Shown here in pieces: positions 36,965 through 45,789 of a stretch of 64,000 nucleotides of DNA. The notes beneath the pieces are model-generated. The model was not told where the DNA came from. It saw only the letters and a program-made list of their open reading frames with translations, and ran no database searches. The first letter of the stretch is position 1, and each line of letters begins with the position of its first letter. Source of the stretch: Bacteroides fragilis NCTC 9343 (GTDB lineage: Bacteria > Bacteroidota > Bacteroidia > Bacteroidales > Bacteroidaceae); contig NC_003228.3 in assembly GCF_000025985.1 (NCBI RefSeq), forward strand, positions 1,054,001-1,118,000. Reading direction: 5' to 3'. Position numbers and translations under genes: made by a program.

Positions 36965-38749
36965 ATGAAAACTATAAATAAATTATTCAAGGGTATATTC
37001 TTTTGCACTTTAGTTAGTGTAAGTGTTAGTAGTTGCGACTTGGAAGTGGAGCCGCCTGCTAATATTGCGGCCGAAACATATTGGACATCTGAAAAAGATG
37101 CCTGGTATAATCTGAATTCAATTTATTCTGATGCGATTCCGGGTATTGGAATTTACGGAGATGCTTATTCGGATGATGTATATTGCCAATATGCACATGA
37201 ATCTAAGGCAAAAATATTCCAGCAAGATGGTTTCAGCCCTCTTTATGATGAAGGTTGGAACTTTGAGACAATTCGTAAGGAAAACTTGTTTTTGCAGAAA
37301 GTTGGAAATTGTGAGATGGATGAATCTTTAAGAGAAAGGTTCAAGGCAGAAGTTCGTGCAATGCGTGCCTGGACTTATTTGGGCATGACTATGACGTTCG
37401 GTAAAGTGCCTTTGATTACTGAAGTTCTGGATTATAACTCTCCTAATATTCCGCGTGACGAGGTAAGTGTAATTCGTGATTTTATTATGAAAGAACTTAC
37501 TGAGGCTGCTGCAATATTGCCTGAGAAATACGCTGGTGGTTATCCAAATGAAAAGGGACGTATCACAAAATATGCTTGTTTGTCATTGAAAGCAAGAGCG
37601 GCCCTGTATTTTGGGGACTATGCTTTAGCAGAATCTACTGCGAAGGAAGTGATGGATAAGGGAGGCTTCTCTTTGTTTAAAATATCTTCTTTGTCGGATG
37701 CACAGAAGAAAGAGGCAGAAGAAATGAGTTTGTATATTGATTTTGCAGAAAAAGGAATCGATAAAGACGAATTCGTTAAGGGTATGTTTAATTATGAAGC
37801 TTTGTGGCATACAGAAAATGCTAATCCGGATAATCCCGAATACATTATGACTCGTCAATATGCTGCTTCCAGTTGGAATTATCAAGATATGACTCGTTAT
37901 ACAAGTATGCGCCCGAATCAGTTGGGTGGCTGGTCTTCTGTAACTCCGACACAGAATCTGGTAGATGCTTATTGGGGAGTTGATGGCCACAGTGTACCGC
38001 AATTGCCTACTCCGGAAGAACGTGCTAAAGCGTATAACCAGATTAAGGCTGACTTGGATGCTTATCAAAAGCCTGAAGGAGAAGCTAAGTTTATTGCTTT
38101 CTGCCAGGAAAAGATAAAGAATGGAACATTGAAAGATTATAAATATATTCAAGAGTTCCGTAACCGTGATAGCCGTATGTATGTTTCTATCTTGATGCCA
38201 TTCAAGAGTTGGTATGAATCTAATTATGGTGATAAGTTTGTGTATGAATGGATAAAGAATGGTAATAACGAATCAAAGACCGGATTTAACTTCCGTAAGA
38301 TGCTTTCATTGGAAAATGATGCTAATGGCGATGGACAGGCGACCGGTGATTATCCTTGTATCCGTTATGCAGAAATTTTATTGATTTATGCTGAAGCTCA
38401 TACACAGACTACTGGTTATGATGCTGCAACTGAAGCTGCTTTGAATCAGTTACGTGATCGTTGCGGTATGCCGGATGTGCCTTCTGGCTTGAGTAAAGAA
38501 GAAGGTCTGAAACTGATTCAGAACGAACGTCGTATTGAATTGGCCGGTGAAGGTTTCCGTGGTGACGATATGACTCGTTATAGCGATGATTACTGGAAAG
38601 AGCACATGAACAATGTACCTATCATGACTCCTGACGGTGATACGGAACTTACAATGAAATGGAGCTCTCGTATGCGTCTGAAACCAATTCCGCAAACAGC
38701 TATTGACTTAAATCCGTTATTGGCTGGCGATCAGAATCCGGGATATTAA
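36965..38749 (+). CDS. SusD-like outer-membrane lipoprotein (pair 4)
   Basis: This 594-residue SusD homologue has lipoprotein Cys24 in VSSC, starts DLEVEPPANIAAETYW and ends IDLNPLLAGDQNPGY. It closely resembles SusD 2 along its length. RYAEILLIYAEAHTQ and NERRIELAGEGFRGDDMTRYS are the family segments. It begins 18 nt after SusC 4 and ends at a strong terminator. It should form the surface lid of the SusC 4 channel. Confidence 0.93.
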   Translation: MKTINKLFKGIFFCTLVSVSVSSCDLEVEPPANIAAETYWTSEKDAWYNLNSIYSDAIPGIGIYGDAYSDDVYCQYAHESKAKIFQQDGFSPLYDEGWNFETIRKENLFLQKVGNCEMDESLRERFKAEVRAMRAWTYLGMTMTFGKVPLITEVLDYNSPNIPRDEVSVIRDFIMKELTEAAAILPEKYAGGYPNEKGRITKYACLSLKARAALYFGDYALAESTAKEVMDKGGFSLFKISSLSDAQKKEAEEMSLYIDFAEKGIDKDEFVKGMFNYEALWHTENANPDNPEYIMTRQYAASSWNYQDMTRYTSMRPNQLGGWSSVTPTQNLVDAYWGVDGHSVPQLPTPEERAKAYNQIKADLDAYQKPEGEAKFIAFCQEKIKNGTLKDYKYIQEFRNRDSRMYVSILMPFKSWYESNYGDKFVYEWIKNGNNESKTGFNFRKMLSLENDANGDGQATGDYPCIRYAEILLIYAEAHTQTTGYDAATEAALNQLRDRCGMPDVPSGLSKEEGLKLIQNERRIELAGEGFRGDDMTRYSDDYWKEHMNNVPIMTPDGDTELTMKWSSRMRLKPIPQTAIDLNPLLAGDQNPGY

Positions 38750-38780
38750 TTTAACACAGATATCTCTTAATTAAAGGTTG

Positions 38781-38820
38781 AAAAAGGGGGTGTCGGTTAT
38801 CAGACCGACACCCCCTTTTC
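38781..38820 (+). terminator. rho-independent terminator after SusD 4
   Basis: A near-perfect long stem (AAAAGGGGGTGTCGGT / ACCGACACCCCCTTTT) with a short loop, about 35 nt past the SusD 4 stop. It closes the sigma/anti-sigma/SusC 4/SusD 4 unit. Confidence 0.9.
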
Positions 38821-39408
38821 TGTAAATCTTTCTTTTATCATTATCTCTATCAATCTATTTGCTTGAATGTGTGTCTTTTTATACGTCTGTTCTTTTTATT
38901 TCTATTTCTTGTCGATTTAATCTTGCTGCTATCAGTATATTCTATATTAGCCTATATCTACTAAAGTGTCACAAGAGTATAAATCTTTCGTGTAGATATA
39001 AGGTACGACTTTCGGAAGCGTACATGGTTTATAATGAAAAGCTATCATCTTTTATAAATAGCGATTAAAGTATTTATATACAGATTATTAATACTATTAT
39101 ATAGTCGTTGTATGGAATGATTTTCAGGTATCTTTCTCTGAGCATAAATAGAACAATATTCAGTTGAGCCTGATAGTAAAGCTTAAATTGTATGTTTAAA
39201 AAGGAAAGCTTTGGGTGGCAGGAGGCCAATTCCAGGGAAAGTATAAGCTTTTGTGTAGAAAATACTTAGTTGGATTTTTGATAATCTTAGTTTATATTGT
39301 AGAATCTATGTTTAATAGCATGCATCTGTTTATTTGTAGAATATTTTGGGATTAATGTCGTTTTTAAAGTTTATATTTACTCATTGTTTAATACTAAAAT
39401 CTTTTATT
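38821..39408. other. intergenic region without a supported gene
   Basis: About 590 bp of AT-rich DNA between the SusD 4 terminator and the lipoprotein gene. Open frames here are short and have no family features. I see no recombination-type site and no full match to TAnnTTTG close to the lipoprotein start. Confidence 0.5.
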
Positions 39409-41169
39409 ATGAGAGCTTTAATTTACGTAGTTTGCCTTATTGGGGCTATGTGCGGTTGGTCATGTTCAGACCATATTGCCGATTCGTCTGATTTATCTGT
39501 ACAGACACGTACAATTGTATCTCCGGAAGGAGTTTCTACTTCAAATCCGGATCTGATTAGTGATTGGGAACATCAATCTTTGCTTACCCTTTCTACTGGT
39601 GAACGGATTAATACTCCATGGACGCCCGGTGCATCTCACTCTATGTCAGAAGAAACTGTATCGGATATCAAAAAAGAAGATGGATGGACTATGCTTTTTC
39701 ATACTTTTAAGGCATTAAATGAGTCTCCCAACAGCAATTATCTCTGCTTCTATAATGAATTGACAGGAGTTATTAAGGTGTTTTATTATATAAAAAATGC
39801 TCAGGGAAATAACGGATTTCAGTGGAGAATCAGCACTGCCAATGGGGTAGGGAGTAGTTTATTGGCTTTGAACAGTTATATTTCTCCTTTGGATAACAGT
39901 TCTGACAAACCCAATTGTATGAATCTGTCTACTTTTGCACAAACACCAATTAATGGATTGACACCGGGATGGAATGGATTTGAGTTTGAAGTTCCTTATA
40001 CTACGGATTACCGCAATATCAGTTTATCAATAAACAGTTATAATCAGGTGATAACTGATTTCAATTTTTCAGGTACAACCGAGCTGAAAACAGAAGGTAC
40101 TATTACAAAAAATGTAGCTAACGGAGGAGGTACGACAAAAACGGCTGCTACTTTGGCCAGTTCGGGAGCAAAGAAGTATATGGATGAGTTGAAGAAAAAA
40201 GCGAATGGGCAACCCTCTAATATAGCAGGTGATGTGAAGTTGGGTAAGAAGATCGTTGATGCATTAACTTCTGGAAACTATTTTTCAGCAATAGCGAAAG
40301 GGCTGAAGTTTATTTTTGGATCTACTACTACCCGACCTGAAGTATCTAAAGTGAGTTTGACTACGACAGGGGTTGTAACGATGGGGGGAACTTCGCAATC
40401 TGGTTCGCATGATAATGTGGAACCACTATTTTCAATTAATTTGTATGATTTGATGAATGGTAATTTAGCTGCATTAAAAAAGTCTCCTTCTTTTAATTCT
40501 CTTGTATTGCCTGTAGATGTTACTACACGGTCGGGAGGAGAACGCTATGCAGGAGTTTGGACTTTGAAAGAGTCTCCTGTCATCCGAATGACCCGTTATG
40601 GACGTGTATTGAATTATAATATATCTGGTGGAGTATTTACTGTTGCCTCTGTATTGTTACCTTACTTAGATTCGAATGTAAATAAAAAGGCTTCTGTTAT
40701 TTTGAATCCTTATTTGAGTCAATACGTTACTTCTATGCAAACTATGGTAGATGTGGTGTCTTGCGCGAAGTTAAATGGCGAGAAATATTTCAATGGTTAT
40801 GCCATTTCAGATTTTATGTCGGAAGACCCCATATATGAAGATAAAGATTTGGCAATTCGTAAGTCTGCTTTTTCTGGATCGGGAGGTGAGATTTGTAATC
40901 AATCGATATCTGTTTCAGATTATAATATAGGGGATGGAGGAAATCAAAATATGTATTTTTTTGATTGGGGAACTAATATAAAGGGTGATGAAGTAGCTGT
41001 GGTTACAGTTAATATAGCTTATAACTATAAGGGCAAAGTACACAATATCTCTATATCCCGGAATTATAAGGTCCAATATGTGCATGATCCTGCTACAGAT
41101 GTAAAAATACTTGGTACTGCCGGAACTAAAAAAGTGGTAATTGTGAATAACTATCCCCAATTTGAATAA
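39409..41169 (+). CDS. unrecognised secreted lipoprotein
   Basis: The start at 39409 (MRALIYVVCLIGAMCGWSC) is preferred over the in-frame ATG at 39346 because it gives a clean lipoprotein signal with Cys19. The protein has 586 residues. After the signal come a Ser/Thr-rich stretch and then DLISDWEHQSLLTL and a DIKKEDGWTMLFHTF segment. I associate these with a widespread but uncharacterised family of Bacteroides lipoproteins. The middle (about 215-310) is Gly/Thr/Lys-rich and low in complexity; the C-terminal part is beta-rich. No enzyme motif is visible. It stands alone between SusD 4 and the convergent GH109 gene. Confidence 0.7.
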   Translation: MRALIYVVCLIGAMCGWSCSDHIADSSDLSVQTRTIVSPEGVSTSNPDLISDWEHQSLLTLSTGERINTPWTPGASHSMSEETVSDIKKEDGWTMLFHTFKALNESPNSNYLCFYNELTGVIKVFYYIKNAQGNNGFQWRISTANGVGSSLLALNSYISPLDNSSDKPNCMNLSTFAQTPINGLTPGWNGFEFEVPYTTDYRNISLSINSYNQVITDFNFSGTTELKTEGTITKNVANGGGTTKTAATLASSGAKKYMDELKKKANGQPSNIAGDVKLGKKIVDALTSGNYFSAIAKGLKFIFGSTTTRPEVSKVSLTTTGVVTMGGTSQSGSHDNVEPLFSINLYDLMNGNLAALKKSPSFNSLVLPVDVTTRSGGERYAGVWTLKESPVIRMTRYGRVLNYNISGGVFTVASVLLPYLDSNVNKKASVILNPYLSQYVTSMQTMVDVVSCAKLNGEKYFNGYAISDFMSEDPIYEDKDLAIRKSAFSGSGGEICNQSISVSDYNIGDGGNQNMYFFDWGTNIKGDEVAVVTVNIAYNYKGKVHNISISRNYKVQYVHDPATDVKILGTAGTKKVVIVNNYPQFE

Positions 41170-41186
41170 TTTGTAAGGTGAATATA

Positions 41187-41220
41187 AAGGCGGACCAGTG
41201 ATAAATTAATAGTCCGCCTT
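41187..41220. terminator. hairpin between the convergent lipoprotein and GH109 genes
   Basis: A perfect 9-bp stem AAGGCGGAC / GTCCGCCTT with a 16-nt loop, 18 nt after the lipoprotein stop and 46 nt before the GH109 stop. Poor T-tracts on both sides; probably a shared terminator. Confidence 0.7.
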
Positions 41221-41265
41221 ATATGATAAAGTGGTTATTGATAATTCAATAAGAAGAGATTGGGG

Positions 41266-42543
41266 TTAGTAGAGATCTGATGTTCTGCTTATATGGCATT
41301 TCTTCCATGCTCCTCTCGTAAAGTCCGGAATCTCTACCGGTATACTGCCGTTTAATACCGATTGTTCGCTCAGTTCTGTGATGCACGACCATTCGGCAGC
41401 GTCATATACATCCATATCCAATGGTAATCCGTTGCGCAAACAATAAATTAGCCGGCAGTCCATTACATAGTTCATTTCATTGGGCAGATTTCTGCGATGA
41501 GCCTCTGTACCGAAAGTGGCTGTGAAAGGATGTTTGTAACGCTCCATTATTTCCTCGAGTGCTTTCCCCTCAAGAGGAGAGCCGGCGTCGGGTTCGAGAG
41601 CAATGCTGGGAACGGGATATTTCTGCGCGAATCCTTTTGTTCCACAAACTGTATGCAGGCGGCTGTAAGGACGTGGAGTTACTACGTTATACTGAATCAT
41701 GATACTTTTGCCCTTCACTGTTTGTATCAAGGTAGTATTCATGTCACCCAATAAGTATTTCTGGCGGGCTTCCGGAGAGTCTGCTCCGAAGTTTTTACGG
41801 GCATATTCGGTCATACCTGCCTGAAGACTGGACAGAGAAACCAAGTAGTTCATGCGGTCTCCCCGATGGATATTCAGTATCTGGCAAACCGGACCAAGAC
41901 CGTGGGTCGGATAAGGATTACCGGTATGTTCTATACTATATTTCTTTCCCCAGTGATTGTGAAATCCTCCTTTACTTTCGTCGGCGAAGTAGATAGAACG
42001 CAGGTCATGTATGTATGCTCCCTCTACATGGGTTATTTCGCCGAATACACCCTGTTGTGCCATGTTAAGCGTAGTCAGTGCAAACGGGTCATAGCAACAA
42101 TTTTCGAGCATCATGCAGTGCTGTCTTGTCTTTTCGGCCGTATCTACCAACTTCCAACACTCTTCTACAGTCATGGCTGCAGGAACTTCAATGGCTACAT
42201 GCTTGCCATGCTCCATGGAGTATACTGCCATGGGAGTGTGGGTCAGCCAGTCGGTACAGATGAATACGAGATCAATGTCATCCCGTTCGCACATTCGTTT
42301 CCATCCATCCGGTCCGGTATAGCCGTCCGGTTGCGGATAACCGGCTTCCCGAAGTATCTTTTGGGCTTTAACCAGATTGCCTTCCCTGATTTCACAAAGT
42401 GCTTTGATTTCGACACCTTCGATTTGCAGATAACGTTGCAGAGTCAATACACCTCTATTGCCAAGCCCTATGAAAGCAAGGCGTACCATCGGGAGTGGGG
42501 GATGTGCCAGTCCGAGCACATGTGTTTGCGAAGGAGTTTTCAT
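41266..42543 (-). CDS. GH109-type Gfo/Idh/MocA protein (alpha-N-acetylgalactosaminidase-like)
   Basis: This 425-residue protein has an NAD-binding Rossmann fold near the start (FIGLGNRG, 24-31, then ALCEIREGN) and the oxidoreductase C-terminal domain. The [14 protein letters not shown] and [12 protein letters not shown] segments are those of GH109 enzymes, which use tightly bound NAD+ to remove alpha-linked GalNAc. I see no Sec or Tat signal: the leader [19 protein letters not shown] is not hydrophobic. This copy may therefore be cytoplasmic, unlike several family members. Release of GalNAc from host or mucin glycans is a plausible role but not proved. Confidence 0.8.
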   Translation of the reverse strand: MKTPSQTHVLGLAHPPLPMVRLAFIGLGNRGVLTLQRYLQIEGVEIKALCEIREGNLVKAQKILREAGYPQPDGYTGPDGWKRMCERDDIDLVFICTDWLTHTPMAVYSMEHGKHVAIEVPAAMTVEECWKLVDTAEKTRQHCMMLENCCYDPFALTTLNMAQQGVFGEITHVEGAYIHDLRSIYFADESKGGFHNHWGKKYSIEHTGNPYPTHGLGPVCQILNIHRGDRMNYLVSLSSLQAGMTEYARKNFGADSPEARQKYLLGDMNTTLIQTVKGKSIMIQYNVVTPRPYSRLHTVCGTKGFAQKYPVPSIALEPDAGSPLEGKALEEIMERYKHPFTATFGTEAHRRNLPNEMNYVMDCRLIYCLRNGLPLDMDVYDAAEWSCITELSEQSVLNGSIPVEIPDFTRGAWKKCHISRTSDLY

Positions 42544-42607
42544 GTGTAGTTAGGATGTTAGGGTTGTATATAAAAAAAGAGAATCTAATTTCTCAGATTC
42601 TCTTTAG

Positions 42608-42680
42608 AGCGGAAGACGGGGCTCAAACCCGCGACCCTCAGCTTGGAAGGCTAATGCTCTATCAACTGAGCTACTTCCGC
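42608..42680 (-). tRNA. tRNA-Gly (anticodon TCC)
   Basis: On the minus strand the gene starts GCGGAAGTAGCTCAGTTGA. The anticodon stem-loop TTAGC-CTTCCAA-GCTGA gives TCC, the T-loop is GGTTTGAGCC and the acceptor end CTTCCGC pairs with the 5' end. CCA is not encoded. It follows tRNA-Tyr by 8 nt in one transcript. Confidence 0.95.
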
Positions 42681-42688
42681 AATTTTTG

Positions 42689-42771
42689 TGGGCAAAGATG
42701 GATTCGAACCACCGAAGTCGAAAGACAGCAGATTTACAGTCTGCCCCATTTGGCCACTCTGGTATTTGCCC
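42689..42771 (-). tRNA. tRNA-Tyr (anticodon GTA)
   Basis: On the minus strand the gene starts GGGCAAATACCAGAGTGGCC. The anticodon loop CTGTAAA gives GTA, a long variable arm (class II) follows, the T-loop is GGTTCGAATCC and TTTGCCC closes the acceptor stem. The length is 83 nt and CCA is not encoded. Confidence 0.95.
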
Positions 42772-42832
42772 TTTTGTTTGCTTTTGAGTCCCTTTGCTTT
42801 CTCTTAAGTAGGTTTGTTTCTCAATTGCGATG

Positions 42833-42863
42833 CAAAGATACAACTATTTATTTAAACTCCAAA
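42833..42863 (-). promoter_or_regulatory. promoter of the tRNA-Tyr/tRNA-Gly transcript
   Basis: On the minus strand: TTTG (42863-42860), 19 nt, TATCTTTG (42840-42833), a full match to the Bacteroides housekeeping promoter. Transcription would start near 42826, about 55 nt before tRNA-Tyr. The -33 part lies inside the last codons of ribH. Confidence 0.8.
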
Positions 42864-43338
42864 CAAAATCGATCATTTTTATTGCAGTAATTGCACATTC
42901 GTCTCCTTTATTACCCAGTTTGCCGCCGGCTCTGTCTTCTGCCTGCTCCATAGTGTTGGTGGTAATTAATCCGTAAATAACTGGTATATCGCCAGTTGCG
43001 TTCAGTTGTGCTACGCCTTGTGTCACTCCCATGCAAACATAGTCAAAATGTGGAGTATCTCCTTTAATTACGCAACCAATGATAATAATTGCATCTATAT
43101 CGCTATTTTCCATCATCTGATTAGCGCCGAAGGTAAGTTCGAAACTTCCGGGTACTGTCTTTACCAGGATATTTTCTTCTTTGGCTCCATGTTTCTTCAA
43201 AGTTTTCACAGCTCCGTCCAGCAGGGCACCGGTGATGTTAGCGTTCCATTCGGAAACAACGATACCGAATTTCATTTCTTCTGCATTCGGAACTGAATTA
43301 AAATCGTAATCTGATAAGTTATGATATGCTGTTGCCAT
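42844..43338 (-). CDS. ribH: 6,7-dimethyl-8-ribityllumazine synthase
   Basis: This 164-residue enzyme makes the riboflavin precursor lumazine from 5-amino-6-ribitylamino-uracil and 3,4-dihydroxybutanone phosphate. The family motifs are complete: SEWNANIT (29-36), [10 protein letters not shown] (61-70), GDTPHFDYV with the catalytic His97, and [11 protein letters not shown] near the C terminus. The length is usual. It is cytoplasmic and probably forms an icosahedral or pentameric assembly. A terminator separates it from the upstream TPR gene. Confidence 0.97.
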   Translation of the reverse strand: MATAYHNLSDYDFNSVPNAEEMKFGIVVSEWNANITGALLDGAVKTLKKHGAKEENILVKTVPGSFELTFGANQMMENSDIDAIIIIGCVIKGDTPHFDYVCMGVTQGVAQLNATGDIPVIYGLITTNTMEQAEDRAGGKLGNKGDECAITAIKMIDFVWSLNK

Positions 43339-43366
43339 AATCTATATGTTTTTGGTTGGTTGAAAA

Positions 43367-43396
43367 AAAGCTACCCAGATTGGTTTGGGTAGCTTT
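43367..43396 (-). terminator. rho-independent terminator between the TPR gene and ribH
   Basis: A perfect 11-bp stem (AAAGCTACCCA / TGGGTAGCTTT), loop of 8 nt, followed on the minus strand by a run of T. It lies 28 nt past the stop of the TPR gene. Confidence 0.9.
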
Positions 43397-43423
43397 CTAT
43401 ATAATAAGGTATATACCCCGTTA

Positions 43424-44107
43424 TTATTTTTTCAGCAGTTTAGCTTGCTCGATGTATTTATCGATATCCATTGCCTGATAAGACTGGAAGTATTTATCCT
43501 TAATCTTGGTGAAGGCTTTTACTGCTTCTTCGTTCTTGCCTTGCTTCATCAGGATTTCTCCGGCTTGGAGCAGGAAGATAGGGCTCAGGGTGCTGTTGTC
43601 TGCATGATCTGCCGCTTTCAGAAGAGCAGAAGTTGCTTTATCGAGTTGGCCTAACTGAGCGTAGCAGTTACCAATGGCACCTTGAATGGCAGGAGCTACC
43701 ATCTGGTCGTCTCCACTGAAACCGTCAAGTGCTTTGATGGCTTCTTCATATTTACCTAAATTCTGGTAGCAGATACCGGCGTATGCCTTTGCCAGATTGG
43801 CTGCTTTAGTACCGCTAAACTGATCGGCTACTTTCAGGAAACCGATAGAACCGATGCTATCACCGTTCAGTGCTTGTTCGTATGCACTTTGCTCAAAGTA
43901 CTGTTCGCTTTTGAAAAGAGCAGCCTGTGCTTTTTCTTCACGAGGTTCTGCGTAGAAATTCTTGTAGAGGATTGCACCTGCTACGATTACGATTACGGCT
44001 ACAACGGCGCCAATGATTGCTTTTTTGTTTTTAACAAGAAATGCTTCCGACTGTGTCAGTGCATCTTCCACATTCAGTTCGTTGTTGTGGTTCTTTTGTT
44101 CTGCCAT
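43424..44107 (-). CDS. membrane-anchored tetratricopeptide repeat protein (YfgM-like)
   Basis: The protein has 227 residues: a short charged N terminus, one membrane helix (about 30-48, AIIGAVVAVIVIVAGAIL), then TPR repeats over about 60-220 (NLAKAYAGICYQNLGKYEEAIKAL, APAIQGAIGNCYAQLGQLDKATSAL, PIFLLQAGEILMKQGKNEEAVKAF). The topology and length resemble YfgM-type proteins that help folding at the Sec translocon. The assignment rests on architecture, not on a diagnostic motif. Confidence 0.8.
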   Translation of the reverse strand: MAEQKNHNNELNVEDALTQSEAFLVKNKKAIIGAVVAVIVIVAGAILYKNFYAEPREEKAQAALFKSEQYFEQSAYEQALNGDSIGSIGFLKVADQFSGTKAANLAKAYAGICYQNLGKYEEAIKALDGFSGDDQMVAPAIQGAIGNCYAQLGQLDKATSALLKAADHADNSTLSPIFLLQAGEILMKQGKNEEAVKAFTKIKDKYFQSYQAMDIDKYIEQAKLLKK

Positions 44108-44155
44108 TTTTATATGATTCTTTTTGTTATTTTTTCAACTGGATATTTTGGTCAG

Positions 44156-44163
44156 CAAAAGTA
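44156..44163 (-). promoter_or_regulatory. -7 element of the TPR gene
   Basis: TACTTTTG on the minus strand matches TAnnTTTG. TTCG 19 nt upstream is a 3-of-4 match to the -33 TTTG. Predicted leader about 40 nt. Confidence 0.6.
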
Positions 44164-44237
44164 GTTTTTTTATATATATAAACGAAATTTAGAGGCATCT
44201 TTTTTTGTTTTGCGACCTAAAACCCCGAAAATCTTTC

Positions 44238-44245
44238 TACTTTTG
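44238..44245 (+). promoter_or_regulatory. -7 element of recF
   Basis: TACTTTTG, a full match to TAnnTTTG, ends 22 nt before the recF ATG at 44268. An in-frame ATG at 44205 lies upstream of this element, which supports 44268 as the start. Confidence 0.55.
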
Positions 44246-44267
44246 TAACCAAACTCAATGTGCACAC

Positions 44268-45380
44268 ATGATACTGAAGCGTATATCTATACTGAACTAT
44301 AAGAACCTGGAGCAGGTAGAACTGAATTTTTCGGCTAAACTGAATTGCTTTTTCGGGCAGAACGGGATGGGAAAAACCAATCTGCTCGATGCGGTCTACT
44401 TTCTGTCTTTTTGTAAAAGTGCAGGAAATCCGATCGATTCGCAGAATATTCGTCATGAACAGGACTTTTTTGTTATTCAAGGGTTCTATGAGGCGATGGA
44501 CGGAACACCCGAAGAGATTTATTGCGGAATGAAGCGTAGGTCGAAAAAACAATTCAAACGTAATAAGAAAGAATATTCGCGCCTGTCGGATCACATCGGA
44601 TTTATTCCTTTGGTGATGGTGTCGCCTGCCGACTCGGAATTGATAGCGGGGGGCAGTGACGAACGTCGCCGCTTTATGGATGTAGTCATTTCGCAGTATG
44701 ATAAGGAGTATTTGGATGCTTTGATTCGCTACAATAAGGCATTGGTACAACGAAATACATTGTTGAAGAGTGAACAACCGATAGAAGAAGAGCTTTTTCT
44801 CGTTTGGGAAGAGATGATGGCACAGGCCGGTGAGGTGGTTTTCCGGAAACGGGAAGCATTTATCAGTGAGTTTATTCCTATATTTCAATCGTTCTACTCG
44901 TACATTTCGCAGGATAAGGAGCAAGTGGGACTGACTTATGAGTCACACGCAAGAAAAGCATCTCTGCTTGAAGTTCTGAAAGAAAGCCGGGTACGGGATA
45001 AGATTATGGGTTATTCGCTCCGGGGGATACATAAAGATGAACTCAACATGTTGTTGGGTGACTTTCCTATTAAGAGAGAAGGTTCACAAGGACAGAACAA
45101 GACGTACCTGGTTGCACTGAAGCTTGCGCAGTTTGATTTTTTGAAGCGTACGGGAAGTACGGTACCTCTGTTGCTGTTGGATGATATCTTTGACAAATTG
45201 GATGCTTCGCGCGTAGAACAGATTGTAAAGTTGGTGGCGGGTGACAATTTCGGGCAGATTTTCATAACGGATACGAATCGTGAACATTTGGACCGTATAT
45301 TATATAAGGTGGGGAGTGACTATAAAATGTTTCGTGTGGAGAGCGGAGCTATCAATGAAATGGAGGAAAAAGAGAGATGA
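44268..45380 (+). CDS. recF: DNA replication/repair protein RecF
   Basis: This 370-residue ATPase loads RecA at single-strand gaps together with RecO and RecR. Walker A is GQNGMGKT (30-37), and Walker B LLLLDDIFDKLD with the preceding GSQGQNKTYLVALKLAQ signature fits RecF. The start MILKRISILNYKN is standard for the family. Its last 4 bp overlap the following DUF721 gene (ATGA), and the pairing of recF with a DUF721 gene is seen in many bacteria. It is divergent from the TPR gene. Confidence 0.96.
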   Translation: MILKRISILNYKNLEQVELNFSAKLNCFFGQNGMGKTNLLDAVYFLSFCKSAGNPIDSQNIRHEQDFFVIQGFYEAMDGTPEEIYCGMKRRSKKQFKRNKKEYSRLSDHIGFIPLVMVSPADSELIAGGSDERRRFMDVVISQYDKEYLDALIRYNKALVQRNTLLKSEQPIEEELFLVWEEMMAQAGEVVFRKREAFISEFIPIFQSFYSYISQDKEQVGLTYESHARKASLLEVLKESRVRDKIMGYSLRGIHKDELNMLLGDFPIKREGSQGQNKTYLVALKLAQFDFLKRTGSTVPLLLLDDIFDKLDASRVEQIVKLVAGDNFGQIFITDTNREHLDRILYKVGSDYKMFRVESGAINEMEEKER

Positions 45381-45667
45381 AACGAAACGATGCGGAACCG
45401 ATTGGAAAACTGATTCAGAAATATCTGCGTCAGGAGAGCTTGGAGTCTCCACTGAATGAGCAACGCTTACTTGATTCGTGGGAGACGGTGCTGGGACCTA
45501 CTATTATGTCGTACACAAGGGATTTGTATATTCGTAATCAGGTGTTGTATGTACACTTGACCTCTGCTGCCCTCCGTCAGGAGTTGATGATGGGGCGGGA
45601 ACTTTTGGTCCGTAATTTGAATCAGAAGGTTGGGGCTACGGTGATTACCAATATTATTTTCCGCTAA
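45377..45667 (+). CDS. DUF721 (DciA-like) protein
   Basis: The 96-residue protein has the DUF721 pattern: LLDSWETVLGPTIMSYTRDLYIRNQVLYVHLTSAALRQELMM. Family members in other phyla include DciA, which helps load the replicative helicase, and they are often next to recF or dnaA. It overlaps recF by 4 bp and is followed by a terminator. A role in replication is inferred from family and neighbour. Confidence 0.85.
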   Translation: MKRNDAEPIGKLIQKYLRQESLESPLNEQRLLDSWETVLGPTIMSYTRDLYIRNQVLYVHLTSAALRQELMMGRELLVRNLNQKVGATVITNIIFR

Positions 45668-45687
45668 ACGACTATTCTTTTATAATA

Positions 45688-45724
45688 AATGAAGGCTTTG
45701 TTTGTATCAAACGGAGCCTTCATT
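45688..45724 (+). terminator. rho-independent terminator after the recF operon
   Basis: Stem AATGAAGGCT / AGCCTTCATT (10 bp, perfect) followed by TCTTT, 20 nt past the DUF721 stop. Confidence 0.88.
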
Positions 45725-45789
45725 CTTTATGAACAGAGTCTCTGTTCGAAGAGAACGGAGATTCTATCTACAACTAAAATGTGGTGCTC

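Noticed and set aside
14866..38749. Transposon or phage origin of the SusC cluster
   Set aside because: No transposase, integrase, target duplication or insertion-sequence ends seen; the repeats are explained by inversion sites and gene duplication.
38859..39068. 69-codon open frame in the gap after SusD 4
   Set aside because: Short, Ser/Tyr/Ile-rich, no ribosome-binding context or family pattern; fits random AT-rich DNA.
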